Assembly (NCBI RefSeq): GCF_964656455.1
Contig: NC_135718.1
Span: 132,787,966 to 132,851,965 of the forward strand
Direction of reading: 5' to 3'
DNA: 64,000 nucleotides
Origin: Halichoerus grypus
Lineage: Eukaryota > Chordata > Mammalia > Carnivora > Phocidae
The first letter of the stretch is position 1. Every line of letters begins with the position of its first letter. The notes below the pieces were generated by a model. It saw only the letters and a program-made list of their open reading frames with translations, had not been told where the DNA came from and searched no databases. The translations under genes and the position numbers were made by a program. Positions 46,881 to 58,363 of the stretch are shown piece by piece.

Positions 46881-46894
46881 AGACAAGTTACCTG

Positions 46895-47889
46895 GCCTCA
46901 GAGAACTTTAGACTTTAGATCTTTGTCACCAAATGAGTCGAGCATAAGTTCAGATAGAATTCTCTGAGTATTAGTGTCAACTACCCTGCAATACAATTCA
47001 TTGGCATAGGGATAGCATCATATAACTCAGTCCCTTCATTTATTCAAAACAACATATTTATGTGGATTCTAAATGAATTCTCTAACAAACGAATGCAAGT
47101 AGTAAATTGAATTAAGTGAAACATGCTATTTTTCCACCCAATTATAGTTCTTAAAGCTCTAAAACAGAAACATCTGTTTGAACCAGTTAGAGAGCAGGTT
47201 GCTGACTGAGAACAGCGGGAGGACCTGCAGTTAATCATCTGTACTCCTAAAAGGAGCACACTCACCAATGTGAATGACTAAGGAGGGCTTCCTGCACGAT
47301 AAGGCACCGCGCAGTCTCCACGTAAAAAAGCAGTAGAAGTCACAGCGGGGAGAAATGGGAATTGGCACTTTAACAAAAGGAGGAGGAGTTTTTAACAGTT
47401 ACATTGATAGCTCAGAGGTTTCCATCAGCACTTCTTTCAAAAACATGGAATAAAGCCTGCTGTATGATAAGGTATTAGTCTTAAATATAGCAAATAAATT
47501 AGTGAATTTGCTGTATCTTAACAAGGTGTTAACTTGAATAAACAGCATGTTGAATAAACCTTCTGTTTCATTTGTGTACATGCAGCAGAGAAGGAAGCCA
47601 ATTTACCCAGTTTGGAAACAGATGTAGGCAAACAAGAAGTGGAACAGAGCATATATATTTTATTTTCTATAGTAGAAATCATCTGTTTACTCAAAATTCA
47701 GGCTTTACCTTATTATTCAATATTAGTGATAAATATAAACGTATGATTTCTGAATTGTAGACATGAATTATAAAAATAACACTAAAGGAAATCTCAATAC
47801 ATCTCTCTCTTTTGTCATTTTTGTTCTGTATGGTATACTTCCAGTGTTGAGAATCTATACTTTTCTGTCTTGCTTTTCTTCCTCATTAA
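46895..47889. other. Unassigned sequence with a GC-richer part
   Basis: Positions about 47160-47360 are GC-richer (gagcaggttgctgactgagaacagcgggagg; gataaggcaccgcgcagtctccacg) and non-repetitive as far as I can tell. No gene can be supported. The rest is AT-rich. Confidence 0.5.
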
Positions 47890-47919
47890 CTTATTCTTTC
47901 CTCGTTCCCTCCCTTCCTG

Positions 47920-47933
47920 CCTTCTTCTCTCTC

Positions 47934-47967
<34 letters not shown>

Positions 47968-48102
47968 TTCTCTTCTCTTCTCTTCTTTCTCTTCTCTTCT
48001 CTTCTCTTCTCTTCTCTTCTCTTCTCTTCTCCTCTTTTCTTCTCTTCCTCTCTTCTCTCTCTTCTCTTTTCTTCTCTCCTCTCTTCTCCTTTTCTTTCTT
48101 TT
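47920..48102. repeat. 183-nt uninterrupted polypyrimidine tract, (CTTCT)n/(CTTT)n
   Basis: The plus strand contains only C and T across 183 nt. The core at about 47983-48031 is (cttct)n. The tract includes mirror-symmetric stretches of the kind that can form intramolecular triplex DNA. The three open frames across it, 97-113 aa and rich in Leu/Ser/Phe or Arg/Glu, are translations of the repeat. Confidence 0.97.
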
Positions 48103-48109
48103 AAATTCA

Positions 48110-48599
48110 CTGGAAAAGGAATTTTTACATCCTTTTCAAAACATAGTCTTTTGGGGGGGTTCTTTTTTATCATTGTCATAAATCATCAATATTCCTTTCA
48201 ATTTTCTCCATCATTTATATTTCCAAAGCAGAACCACATTTTATGGATTCTCATTTACAGGTTTTTTGTTCCATCTTAATATTTCACCTCTAGAAATCAG
48301 CATGAACTAATTTTACCAAAACTAATGAACTTGTTATATCAATGTTTTCCACAATTTTTAACCACAGAAATTATCACATAAATAGAAGCATAGGCATATG
48401 TTACCACATGAACCACAAACAGAAGCACTGATTGAAATACATTTTGATTAAAAAACAATGGAATCTTTAAAGAGTGACAAACGAACATTTTGAAATTCCC
48501 CAATAATGGGTCTTTATAAATGTCTCCAAATCTGATTTGAACTTCTGATTATTATGGAGGAATCAGAGTATACTTACGATATTAAATTTGTATGTCTCC
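48110..48599. other. Unassigned AT-rich spacer
   Basis: No feature is recognised. A G run lies at 48152-48158. Confidence 0.5.
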
Positions 48600-48639
48600 A
48601 GGAAATCATTTCAACTACCCCCAAAGACTGGAGGAATTA

Positions 48640-49460
48640 ATGGAATTTTGGTGTTCTACTCCAACCCATATACCAAGTGAATCAATAAGCTGCAGTTTTG
48701 AGTCAGGCCCTGAATGAAAGGAGTCTCTGCAACAGCTCCAGACTGCTGTGTAATAATCTGCTTTGACCCCAGACCGTGTGGCCCAGCACATCTGATGGTG
48801 CATGAAGGGTTGGGCGCAGCTAGAGCTGCTGATTGGAGCCTTGAACAGACCAATACAGGCCAGTCACTATACAAACCATTAGAATTTTGGAGCAACGTCC
48901 TATGGATAACTAGTCTTTTGAGAAGAAGCTCTTGGCCTGCTACTGGGTTTTAGTAGAGACTGAAAAGTTGACCATGAACCACCAAGTTACCATGCAATAT
49001 GAACTGCCCATCATGAACTGGGCATTGTCTGACCCACTAAGCCATAAAATTGGTCATGCACAGAATCACTCCATCATCAAATGGAAGTGGTCTGTATGAC
49101 ATGGGGTTTAACAGGCCCTGAAAGCACAAGTAGGATGCATAAGGAAATGTCCCAAGTGCCCATGCGTGGTCCCTACTCCTGCTATGTTAGCTCCTCACTC
49201 CCAGTGCACACCTGGCATCTCATAGGTAGTTCCCTTCAGTCAGTTGAATGAAAAACAAACAAACAAACAAACCAAAAAACCAACAGCAACAACAACAAAC
49301 AACCCTCAGGTTTAGTTAATCCATGGTCCTGCACAATATTCAGGTACCTCTCAAAAGAGGACAGTGCAGCACTATATCCCCACTTTGGGATAGCCCTGCA
49401 GGACAGTGAAGTGCATCTTCTCAGGTGCAGAACTTGAAAAGTGTATCTGGTGTTCATTTT
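48640..49460 (+). pseudogene. ERV-L-like pol remnant: reverse transcriptase end and RNase H start
   Basis: Translations show PLEFWSNVL near 48879-48905, followed in shifted frames by a Leu-Leu-hydrophobic block (48915-48950), a Thr-Met-containing block at about 48972-49010, and IIKWKW near 49075-49092. This order is typical of the connection between reverse transcriptase and RNase H in vertebrate class III (ERV-L) elements. Stops and frameshifts are frequent. A CAA-rich insertion at 49250-49302 (aaacaaacaaac, then aacaacaac) interrupts the reading. No function remains. Confidence 0.65.
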
Positions 49461-50210
49461 GCTTGGAAAGAGAAATAGCCAGACACATAGGTCTATATGG
49501 ATACATGGGCTATGGCCAATTGTTTGGTTGGATGATCAAGGTCTTCAAAGGAATGAGACTGAAAAACCGGTGACATGTGGAATCATATGGAGATACCTCT
49601 TGGAATTGAAACACATTCTGAACATATTTGTGTCTCAAGCAACGGCTCACCAAAGGGTGACTTCAATAAAAGAAGATTTTAATACTCACCTGGATAGGAT
49701 GACATGTGCTGTGGACACCAGTCAACCTCTTCTCCTAGCCACTCCTGTCATTGACCGATGGGCTTAGGAAAAAGTGGTCATGATGAGAGAGATGTAGGTT
49801 TGCATGGGTTCAGCAGGATGAACTTCCAGTCACCAAGGCCTACTGGCTGAAGGCTCTGCTGAGTGTCCAATCTGCCATTAAGACTACCTTCTGTGTACTA
49901 CAGAATGCCTTATCTATCATCATGCTATTCCCCACAGCATCGTTCTTGACCGAGGGATTTATTTCAGAGCAAATGAAATGTGGCAATGGGTCCATTCTCA
50001 AAGAATTAACCAGTGTAACCATGATTTTCCTTATAGAACAGCTGAGAGAACGGTGGAATGGCCATATGGAGCCTTAGTTGCGGTGCCAGCAATACCTTCC
50101 AGGGTTGTGGTAATATCTCCAGGATGCTTTATATGCTCAGCATTCATTTGTAGTGTGATTTCTCCCATAGTCAGAGTTCATGGGTAAAGAAACCAAGGGA
50201 GGGAAATGGA
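49461..50210 (+). pseudogene. ERV-L-like pol remnant: RNase H end and integrase
   Basis: In one frame DTWAMANCLVGW (49499-49534) has the RNase H catalytic-Asp context. In the frame of 49441-49767, AHQRVTS (49645-49665) and VDTSQPL (49711-49731) are typical of the RNase H/integrase border in ERV-L. Around 49899-49986, CLIYHHAIPHSI and a following Asp-containing stretch (RDLF/RGIYF) correspond to the integrase core. HSQRINQ appears at 49991-50011. The catalytic core is broken by stops and frame changes. The integrase N-terminal zinc-binding part is only partly visible. Confidence 0.68.
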
Positions 50211-50925
50211 GGAGGCTTCTCTATCGTTACTGCAAGTAATCCATGAACAAAATGTTTGCTTCTCATTTCCATGACTTTGAGTCTTGTGAGTCTCAAGGTC
50301 TTGGTTCCAAAGACAGTAATGCTTCTGACAAGGAACACGACAATGATAGCATTGAACTGTAAGTGAAGACTTTGACCTCGCCAGATTAGTCTCCTGAGTT
50401 AACAGAAAAAGAATAAGGTTTCTGCACTCGTCGGAGTGATTTTTCTATCAAAGTGAAATTGGGTTGACTCAACAATGTGGACAATGGAGGGTATGCATAG
50501 CATGCAGGAGATCTTCCAGAGTGCCCCCTAATACTCTCAGGTTCTATCATTCAAGTCAGTGGAAAACTATCCTCACCCAGTTCAGTCTGGACTTCTAATG
50601 GCCCAGATCCTTCAGGAATGAAGGTTTGGGTAACTTTACCAGGCAAGAAACTACGACCAACAGAAGTGCCTGCATGGAATGTTAGCAGAAGAAGCTTGTT
50701 ATACATACCAGCTAGGCCCATGTGATCAGTTGGACTGTAATAGTTATGAGTGCTTCTTCCTTATTTTGATATGAATATGTTTTTATGTATACTTGCACGT
50801 ATCACACAATTTTTTGTTTTTCTCCTCTTCCTCATCCTCTAGTAATATAAAATAAGATGCATTAATAGTAGTTAACTTTACGTCTCCCTATTTAAGCTAC
50901 AGGATATCAGTGGGGGGGGAGGGAG
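50211..50925 (+). pseudogene. ERV-L-like dUTPase-type tail and post-pol region
   Basis: After the integrase remnant a frame begins TVMLLTRNTTMIALNCK (near 50312-50362), then VSALVGVI (near 50421-50444). Later come an Asn/Pro/Val-rich part and YTYQLGPCDQLD at about 50700-50735. A dUTPase domain downstream of integrase is characteristic of ERV-L. The region is rich in stops. A purine-rich stretch (gtggggggggagggagggag) at 50909-50928 could be the polypurine tract before a 3' LTR. Confidence 0.55.
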
Positions 50926-51760
50926 GGAGTCAACAACTAGAAAAATGATATCACCCAGAGACAAAGAAGAGACTTTGTATCCTTTTTGTGGAAAGGTGTT
51001 AATCTGCTTTTAGTTGTATTAGGGATAGTTGTCCCACTTTAGGTGGAAGCATGATTTTGCCAGTTTCAATTTTGGAGATCAGTATAGTTTGAGAGATAAT
51101 GTGTGGGTACTGAGTTGACAAGGGGTAAAGTGTGGTGGCTTTGTGATGTGTCCCCTTGGTCAGGTTTAACTATATTTTCCAGAATTTTCTGTATGTTTCT
51201 GGTTAGGGTGAGGCTCAACAGCATGTTGTGGGAGATTGGAGGGGGGAAATGCAGCAGGCATTCTGTAGCTCACACATGTTGTCATTCATTTGCTGGTTCA
51301 TCCCATTGGTGAGAGGCCATGGCCAGTTCTCCAGCTGTCCCAGCCTCCACGGGATCTTCCTTCAACTTCTACTCTGGAACGATGAGGGTATTTAGTTCCA
51401 TGATGAAAGGCCTTAACTTCTGTAGGACAACCACACAGCCAAGGTCAGAGACACTAGCAACTGACATAGGGTTAGACTGATCTTGTGGCCTCCATCTTTT
51501 GTTCATGGGTTCCTGATTGTTGTTGCCATACTTTACATGCATCTTCTTTCCCTCACTGCCTACTTTGTAACCCCCAAGCTCCAGCATCAGATACAAAAAC
51601 TAGGGATTTGACTTTATGGGATTGTCTGGGTAAGGCTATTGTTTTATGTCTGATCTTGGAGCGTAGAGTCCACAAGACAGGCAGTCATGGAGGGAAGATG
51701 GTATATAATCTCTTAGTGGTTCTGCCTCATTGGTTGAACCTACACTGAAATACTTCCTTT
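50926..51760 (+). mobile_element. Possible LTR or LTR-flanking sequence
   Basis: The region follows a polypurine-like tract and contains LTR-like phrases such as ggaaaggtgttaatctgc and ttggtcaggtttaactatattttccag. No matching second LTR was found upstream of 48600 and no ends were defined. The call rests mainly on position. Confidence 0.3.
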
Positions 51761-52585
51761 GTATTCTGGAAATGAATACTTTCTTCTTAGAAATATACAA
51801 GAAACAAATATGGTGTCACTAATTTACCCTTAATTTTCCTTAAGATATGGAATTACATCATGCTTTTTTTCTCGGAAAGTCAAGAGTTGCATAAGGCCCT
51901 AAATATTGCTTATCTTTCTCTGCTAGCAATAATTAATAGGAAAAAAAGAGAGAAAATTTAGGAGTCAGGAGAAAAACAAACAGCTCAGAAAATCCACACA
52001 CGCACAAATGTTAGCTTCTGAAAAAGTCAGTGATGACTAGGACATGTCAGTTTTTCTATTTAAAATTGTAATAATTTCCCACCACAGAGAGGTGCTCTCA
52101 CACTTGTTTCTCCAATATTTGCAAACCACTATAGTTCTCAAAGGTTGTACAAAAATTTTTCAAACACGAACACAGGGCATTTTTGTTTAAAAATTGTTAT
52201 ATGCCATAGCATGAAAACAAATAATTCTGTAGTCTTTAAAAAGCAACACTTTGCCTGTGATAAAGTCATCTTCCGTCTCCCCTTGAGCCATCATATCAAA
52301 GGAACGGTAACCCCCTCATATGTTAAGTTTTTGATGTATTATATTTTGAAATACTACTTTATGTGCAAACCATAAGTGAAGTTTTGGCATTATCTTGGCA
52401 TATTGTCCATGTACAAAAACTTTGTACACCTGTCCTTTTATTTTTCTTCCTAAGCTACCTAAAGCATTGTAATTTTTACTTATTTATATTAAATAATATC
52501 ACCCTTTGTAAGCTGCTGGTGATTTTGCCTGAAAAGCAGGCTGTTTACAGGAAGCATTTTTCTTCTTTTATTTGGCTGAGTATTT
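51761..52585. other. Unassigned AT-rich sequence
   Basis: No feature is recognised. The frames at 52145-52375 and 52363-52590 lack motifs. Confidence 0.5.
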
Positions 52586-52589
52586 TATG

Positions 52590-52765
52590 ATAGAGGGAAT
52601 GTGGCATTGTGGTCAGCCTTAGTTCTTCCCATTGGTAAAACTGAGGTGATAACAAAAAATCTACTTCCAATATTTATTGTGCCGTTTAAATAAACTAATT
52701 CATGTAAAGTCCTTCAAATAGTGCCTGGCTTATGGTAAATGTTCAATAAATGTTACCCATTATAA
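52590..52765 (+). repeat. MIR, sense
   Basis: The order gaatgtggcattgtggtcagccttag, then taaaactgaggtgataac, then catgtaaagtccttcaaatagtgcctggcttatggtaaatgttcaataaatgttac is the 3' half of MIR with clear core words. Confidence 0.75.
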
Positions 52766-53583
52766 TATTATCTTCTGGCTTGCTAATAAACTACAAAAAC
52801 ATATGGGTTCAAAGAACAAGATTTATAATTAACAAGAGAAAAAAGAGGAAAGATTTTAGTCAATAAAGATAAAATAGTGTATCTTTTAAATATAGGCCTC
52901 TACGCAGAGATATTGATAAAATAATAAAAGTCAGACTACTAGATGCACATAATTGTTTTATAACTAGCAGTTAGAGGCTTAACTCTATAGAACTTGGAAA
53001 TGAAATTGTGAAGTAGAACACATTTCCTTCTGCAGTTTCTCCAGATTCCCTGTGAATTTGTACCGGGCCAATAGATATATCTAAGCAGTATTTGGTAAAA
53101 CACTACTTTTCAAAAAGTGGGAACAGCACATAATTACCTCTGCATGATACTTCTTTGGTAATTGCAGATAAATTGATAAAAATATCTCGACTAAGAGGCA
53201 AGCAGAGTATTGATTGCAATTTACTAGGCTATAAGAAAAAGTGATTTTTCTCTCAAGTTTTAATACAAGTACTTACTTGTTTTACTTTATGGCCAATACA
53301 AACCTCCTATCAGCAGCTCATAGTCTTCAGGGAAAAATCTCATGATTACTAATCCTCAAGATTGACTCTCTCTCTTTTTTGCAAGTATTTACCTGTGTGT
53401 TATTTTCCTGTTGAGCAATTTCTAAAAATTACATTTCCTATAGCTGGGAGTTTTAATAGTTCATTCTATCAATATATTTCTTAGTTCAGAACCTTCAGAA
53501 CTTCCTAACTATATTTTTTCAGAAAGAAAAGCAGGGAGGTCAGAGATCTTTTTTCTTTTTTCAACGTATTTTAACTACACATA

Positions 53584-53587
<4 letters not shown>
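52766..53587. other. Unassigned AT-rich sequence
   Basis: No feature is recognised. Confidence 0.5.

Positions 53588-53630
<43 letters not shown>
53588..53630. repeat. (CA)n microsatellite, 43 nt
   Basis: Twenty-one or so perfect ca units occur without interruption, the longest pure dinucleotide run in the window. It is a strong candidate for length polymorphism. Confidence 0.97.
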
Positions 53631-53632
<2 letters not shown>

Positions 53633-53724
53633 ACTTTATATCTTACAAATTCATGGAAAAGCTCATTCCAGTTCTGTTTTCAATTCTTGTTTGTTTTTAC
53701 TTTTATTGACATGCAGTCTCTTTT

Positions 53725-53934
53725 TTTTTTTTTTTTTTTTTTTTAAAGATTTTATTTATTTATTTGACAGAGAGAGAGAATAGCGAGAGCAGGAACACAA
53801 GCAGTGGGAGTGGGAGAGGGAGAAGCAGGCTTCCTGCCGAGCAGGGAGCCCGATGTGGGACTCGATCCCAGGACCCTGGGATCATGACCTGAGCCGAAGG
53901 CAGACGCTTAACGACTGAGCCACCCAGGCGCCCC
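53725..53934 (-). mobile_element. Can-SINE, young subtype, antisense
   Basis: A T run, aaagattttatttatttatttgacagagagagag, then gactgagccacccaggcgcccc define it. The 17-bp flanks gacatgcagtctctttt at 53708-53724 and 53935-53951 are identical. This is among the youngest-looking copies here. Confidence 0.97.
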
Positions 53935-53954
53935 GACATGCAGTCTCTTTTAAG

Positions 53955-55031
53955 GAAACTTAATTAACTCTTTATTCTGAAGGGAAGCTATGCACTGTAT
54001 TAATTTTAATTGGGGATGTAATGTTTGGACACTATATTGACTTTTGTCTAATTATTTACATGTTTCATTTCTTCCTTGAATTGATCTCCAAGGAAACCGT
54101 GTGCATTTATAGTTCATTTATTCCTGATAGTTATCCCGAGTACAGCAGCATGCAGTCCATTTAGCTCTAGTTATAACTTGGTTCATCTAACCAAAAATAT
54201 GCTTTTCCACTGATTATGGAGTTTTGGATTCATCACAGGTTAATCACCAATATCACAGTGAGAAAGTACGGTGAGACTCAATTAATTTGTAAGGAGCAGT
54301 GGGGTTTTTAAAAATGATATCAGTGATGACATTGGTTTATGACAATGTCAGGTTGGCATTTGACAGCTCTGACATGTTACCTCTGACACACAGTTCTTCA
54401 GCTCTTGGGAAGTAGTGTGAACACCTGAGCATCATAGCTAGTCACCTGTGACCCTTCACAACAACCCATCCCTCCTCTAGAATGCAGTGGTGGCTCTTAC
54501 CTAGGTCACCCTAGGTAGTTCTATGTATGTGAACAGAAGTATTACTGAGGACAGTAAAAACAAATTTTAATACATACATATACAAGTAGTATATTTCATG
54601 GATGATTTATTTATTCCAAAATTAGTTGACAAAAAATTTCTATAAATGTATTCACACATTTGAAAATTTCTTGGAGAAATGTACATGATAAATGAACGTA
54701 ATAATGTTAAATAGCAAAAGTTTAGAGCTGCTGCAGGCAGAAAAGGTAATTAATAATGTATAGAAATTATAACATTAGTCAAACTTCTGCTGAATCTGCA
54801 ATCCTTTCTTCAGTTACACTTTTTATGGAATATGTTCCTTTAAGCCAAAAGCACTTAGAGATTGTTACAAAAGAACTATAGCCCAGAGAAAACCTCTATG
54901 TAATAGATCACTAGTGGCAGGCATATTGATTGACATTACTTAGCCAATCAGTTGATAACATTATTTAAACTCTGAAATTTGAACAACTACAGATACAGTG
55001 TCTTAAAACATATTAAGCAGCATGGTATCTT
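53955..55031. other. Unassigned AT-rich sequence
   Basis: No gene or named repeat is recognised over about 1.1 kb. Confidence 0.5.
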
Positions 55032-55046
55032 CCGTTTCCCTCATTT

Positions 55047-55220
55047 TTTTTTTTAAGATTTTTATTTATTTATTTGACAGAGAGAGAGAGACAGTGAGAG
55101 AGGGAACACAAGCAGGGGGAGGGGGAGAGGGAGAAGCAGGCTTCCCGCCAAGCAGGGAGCCTGGGATCATGACCTGAGCCGAAGGCAGACGCTTAACGTC
55201 TGAGCCACCCAGGCACCCCC
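55047..55220 (-). mobile_element. Can-SINE, young subtype, antisense, with internal deletion
   Basis: A T run, aagatttttatttatttatttgacagagagagagagac and gagccacccaggcaccccc mark it. The sequence passes directly from gcagggagcc to tgggatcatgacc, so about 30 bp of body are missing. The 15-bp flanks ccgtttccctcattt at 55032-55046 and 55221-55235 are identical. Confidence 0.96.
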
Positions 55221-55267
55221 CCGTTTCCCTCATTTACTTTATCTTTCTTTCTTTCTTTTTTACTCTT

Positions 55268-55570
55268 TTTTTTATTATTATTATTATGTTATGTTAATCA
55301 CCATACATTACATCATTAGTTTTGATGTAGTGTTCCATGATTCATTGTTTGCATATAACACCCAGTGCTCCATGCAGAACGTGCCCTCTTTAATAGCCAT
55401 CACCAGGCTAACCCATCCTCCCAGCCCCCTCCCCTCTAGAACCCTCAGTTTGTTTTTCAGAGTCCATCATCTCTCATGGTTCATCTCTCCCTCCGATTTC
55501 CCCCCCTTCATTCTTCCCCTCCTGCTATCTTCTTCTTCTTCTTCTTCTTTTTTTTTTAACATATAATGTA
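55268..55570 (-). mobile_element. Young L1 3' end, antisense, 5'-truncated
   Basis: The T run, tattattattattatgttatgttaatcaccatacattacatc and the same 3' UTR text as at 40233-40456 are present, extending further to a (TTC)n tract at 55530-55548. The flanks ttactctt at 55260-55267 and 55571-55578 are a short target duplication. The 91-aa open frame across it is not a gene. Confidence 0.92.
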
Positions 55571-55579
55571 TTACTCTTC

Positions 55580-58050
55580 CTGGAAAAGGATTTAACTCAG
55601 TAGTTATGCTATGAAAGACTGAGTAATAAAAAAAATAAAAGTTTATTTCAAAGATGCTCCACTCTGAATAATCTGAATGAAGCAGTTAGTCCTATGGAGG
55701 TTTTTAAAGTATTTTCTATTCTCCTCTGCCCAGAATTGAGCCAGGGATGAACTTCTCTGGGGCTCCACTTGGCAACATTCTGCTAAGATGACATGGCAGG
55801 AGGGAAAAATGTAAAGACAGCTAAGGAACGAACAAGAGCCCCAGACATGCATGTGAAGCTGAGTCTTTATGGACTAAAGGGCAAGTCAGATATGTGACTT
55901 CCTTGACTAAGGTCCACATGATGTGGCATCCTTTCAACTGAGTGAGACGCTAGGACAGTCCCCTCCCTCATGAGGAACTGTGCTGGGGGAAAACTCCCTT
56001 CAAAACTTCTAGTAGCAACTGGGACATAAATACAATGACTGTTTTCTAGATGTGACTTCTAAGACCACTCAGGTTCAGACAGTGCTTTCTCACCACAGCT
56101 TGTTTCCTGCTAGACACAGGTCACCACTGCCACCACCTTCTGTCCTGGGCACAGAGAGCTGATGGTTCAGAAGCACCCTGCTGTGGCCAGAGCTCTGCCC
56201 CAGATATCTTGTATTTAAGGTAATCCTTTCTCCTGAGCCATTCGGGTGATAGGATGGGATCACAAGGTATTTGATGCTTCTTCTCTCTTCATAGTGGCCT
56301 ATAATTTTTTGCACATTCCAATGAAAAGGTTTTAGAATGCTGAGAGGGACTTTTTGTGGTGCTGGCATATGGAGATTGAACATGTAACTCTGCTCCTGAG
56401 CTCCTCATGCTATTTGTCTGTAGAAATTTGGAACAGGAATCATATGGAAAGAATGGGATTCATTGAGTGCAAATATAAAGAAACCTTATTTTTATCCTCC
56501 ACTGTCCAGCCCACCCCTTGCCGTGCAATTCATTTTGCCTTTGCTTCTCTTGGGTAAAAGTAGGGCATATCCCATGCCTGCCTTGGTCACTTTTAGATAA
56601 TGAAAATCCTCAAGTAACTCCCAGTTTTCCACACACAGTCTCAGCTTGGTAATTATTTTGTTCAATCCAGTGTATTAATGTAAACATTATGAACTTCATT
56701 TAAAGTTGAGATACCCCTCCCCATCAAGGGTTAAATTTTTGATCCACGCTGGGTGTTGTAGTATGGCATGAAAGTTCATACTTGATTGGTTATGTGGTAC
56801 ATGCCTGGTGGATGTTTAAAGCTGAGACTTTCTCTCATGGTGTGTGAGGAATTTCTCACCTGTGGTTCTCTTGAGGAGAACCAAGAACAACTTTATTCTG
56901 GCTGGTTACTTTGGGCCATTGCTTACATCTTGTCCTATGCAAATGGTCTGTTCATTCTGTTGTCAGGAATACATATAGAACTCCAGTTTTATATTGTGAA
57001 TTTAAAAGTAATTCGGTATCCCGGGTGTGAATTTATGTAATTTGTATTTGTATTATACCCTGTAGGTGCTTGGCCAACACTTGAAATACTTTAATCAGGA
57101 ATACTCCAGTGTGTTAGCATTTGAAAATTAAGAACTTTTTCTATTTCTACTGAGAGAAATAAGGAATCCATAGAATTTTAAGTCAGAGGTACATTTCATT
57201 TAAAAACTGTTGAACTATCATTATCTCAATCTGCATTAGAAGATTTGTAAATCAGCATAAAGGAATTTAGAAAAATATATAGTTGTTGAATGTTAAATGG
57301 GTAGTTCCTGAGATCTGTTTATTGACTAGTAAACTTGTACAGGCATTTGGCCTCGGGCAGCTCTAGGGAGTTCACAGACTAACATCTTCCTAAGTGGGGG
57401 TCTTGATCTAGGTCTGTATTCAGTCCGATGTCCCGCCATGTTATGAGGGAATCTGTTGTCTTACAAAATGAGAATGTACTAGATGTAGAACTGAATATTG
57501 CTACAGTAAGAGGTGACATGACTATATGGAGTCTGTAAAGGGCTTTTTTTGAGTGTGGTGGAATTTAGTGTAAGCCTTGCTTTCATTGTAACATATCACT
57601 TGGTTGTGAGACTTTCAGAGAGAATACTTATAGTGTTCATGTACCTCTAATCATTTGAAACCTCTGGTCTTAAAATTGACAGCGTGAAGAAATTGGGTAT
57701 TGTCAGTTCTCAACAGATAGCCAATTTCAACTAAGACATCTCTATCCTTGATTTGCCCTGATAACAGCTAGTGATCCAGTCTTTTGTTCTTTAGGAGGAG
57801 ATGAGTCAGAGAATGATATACTGTGCTCCTCAAGCTCAAGGGAGGGGAGCCATATTAGGTTATCTGAGTGATCTTTGTAGACCCTCTATCTTTTCACATT
57901 ATATGAAGAGGGAAGTACCTCCCACTCTTCCCTTTGGGATTATGATTGGGAATCACAGCACATAAAAAAACTCTCTCTAAAAGTCTTTTTTAAATCTCTA
58001 AATCCTAACACTTTTATTGTCTTTAAGTAGTCAAGAAGCTTAAGGTTAAA
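55580..58050. other. Unassigned block, 2.5 kb
   Basis: No named repeat or gene is recognised. Composition at about 55720-56560 is higher in GC than average. Open frames at 56090-56383 (minus), 56354-56557 and 56786-57040 (plus) have no motif I recognise. This is the longest stretch without an identified young repeat in the last 15 kb. Confidence 0.5.
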
Positions 58051-58090
58051 AATAAACAAACAAACAACAACAACAACAACAAAACAAACT
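58051..58090. repeat. (CAAA)n/(CAA)n simple repeat
   Basis: The tract aataaacaaacaaacaacaacaacaacaacaaaac is A-rich low-complexity sequence. Confidence 0.9.
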
Positions 58091-58363
58091 TGCTTTCTAT
58101 TCCATTTTAAATAGTGGGCTCATAATTCAATTTGGAATATGGAAACAGTTTGCAACCATTGTGTTCAAGTCTCAGCCAAAACTGAGATGGAAATTGAGAA
58201 CTGAGATAGTTCAACTTTGATACCATACTATGCATAATAAAATATAACTGCTAAAGAATAATATATTCAGGTAAGCTACTGGTTTTATAATTTATCAAAT
58301 AATCTGTAGTGAACCAAGTCTTCAGGCTACCACTGGACTATTTACTATAGTAAAACAGTGATT

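Noticed and set aside
47763..48181. Open frames of 97-113 aa rich in Leu/Ser/Phe or Arg/Glu
   Set aside because: They are translations of the pyrimidine tract and its complement, not proteins.
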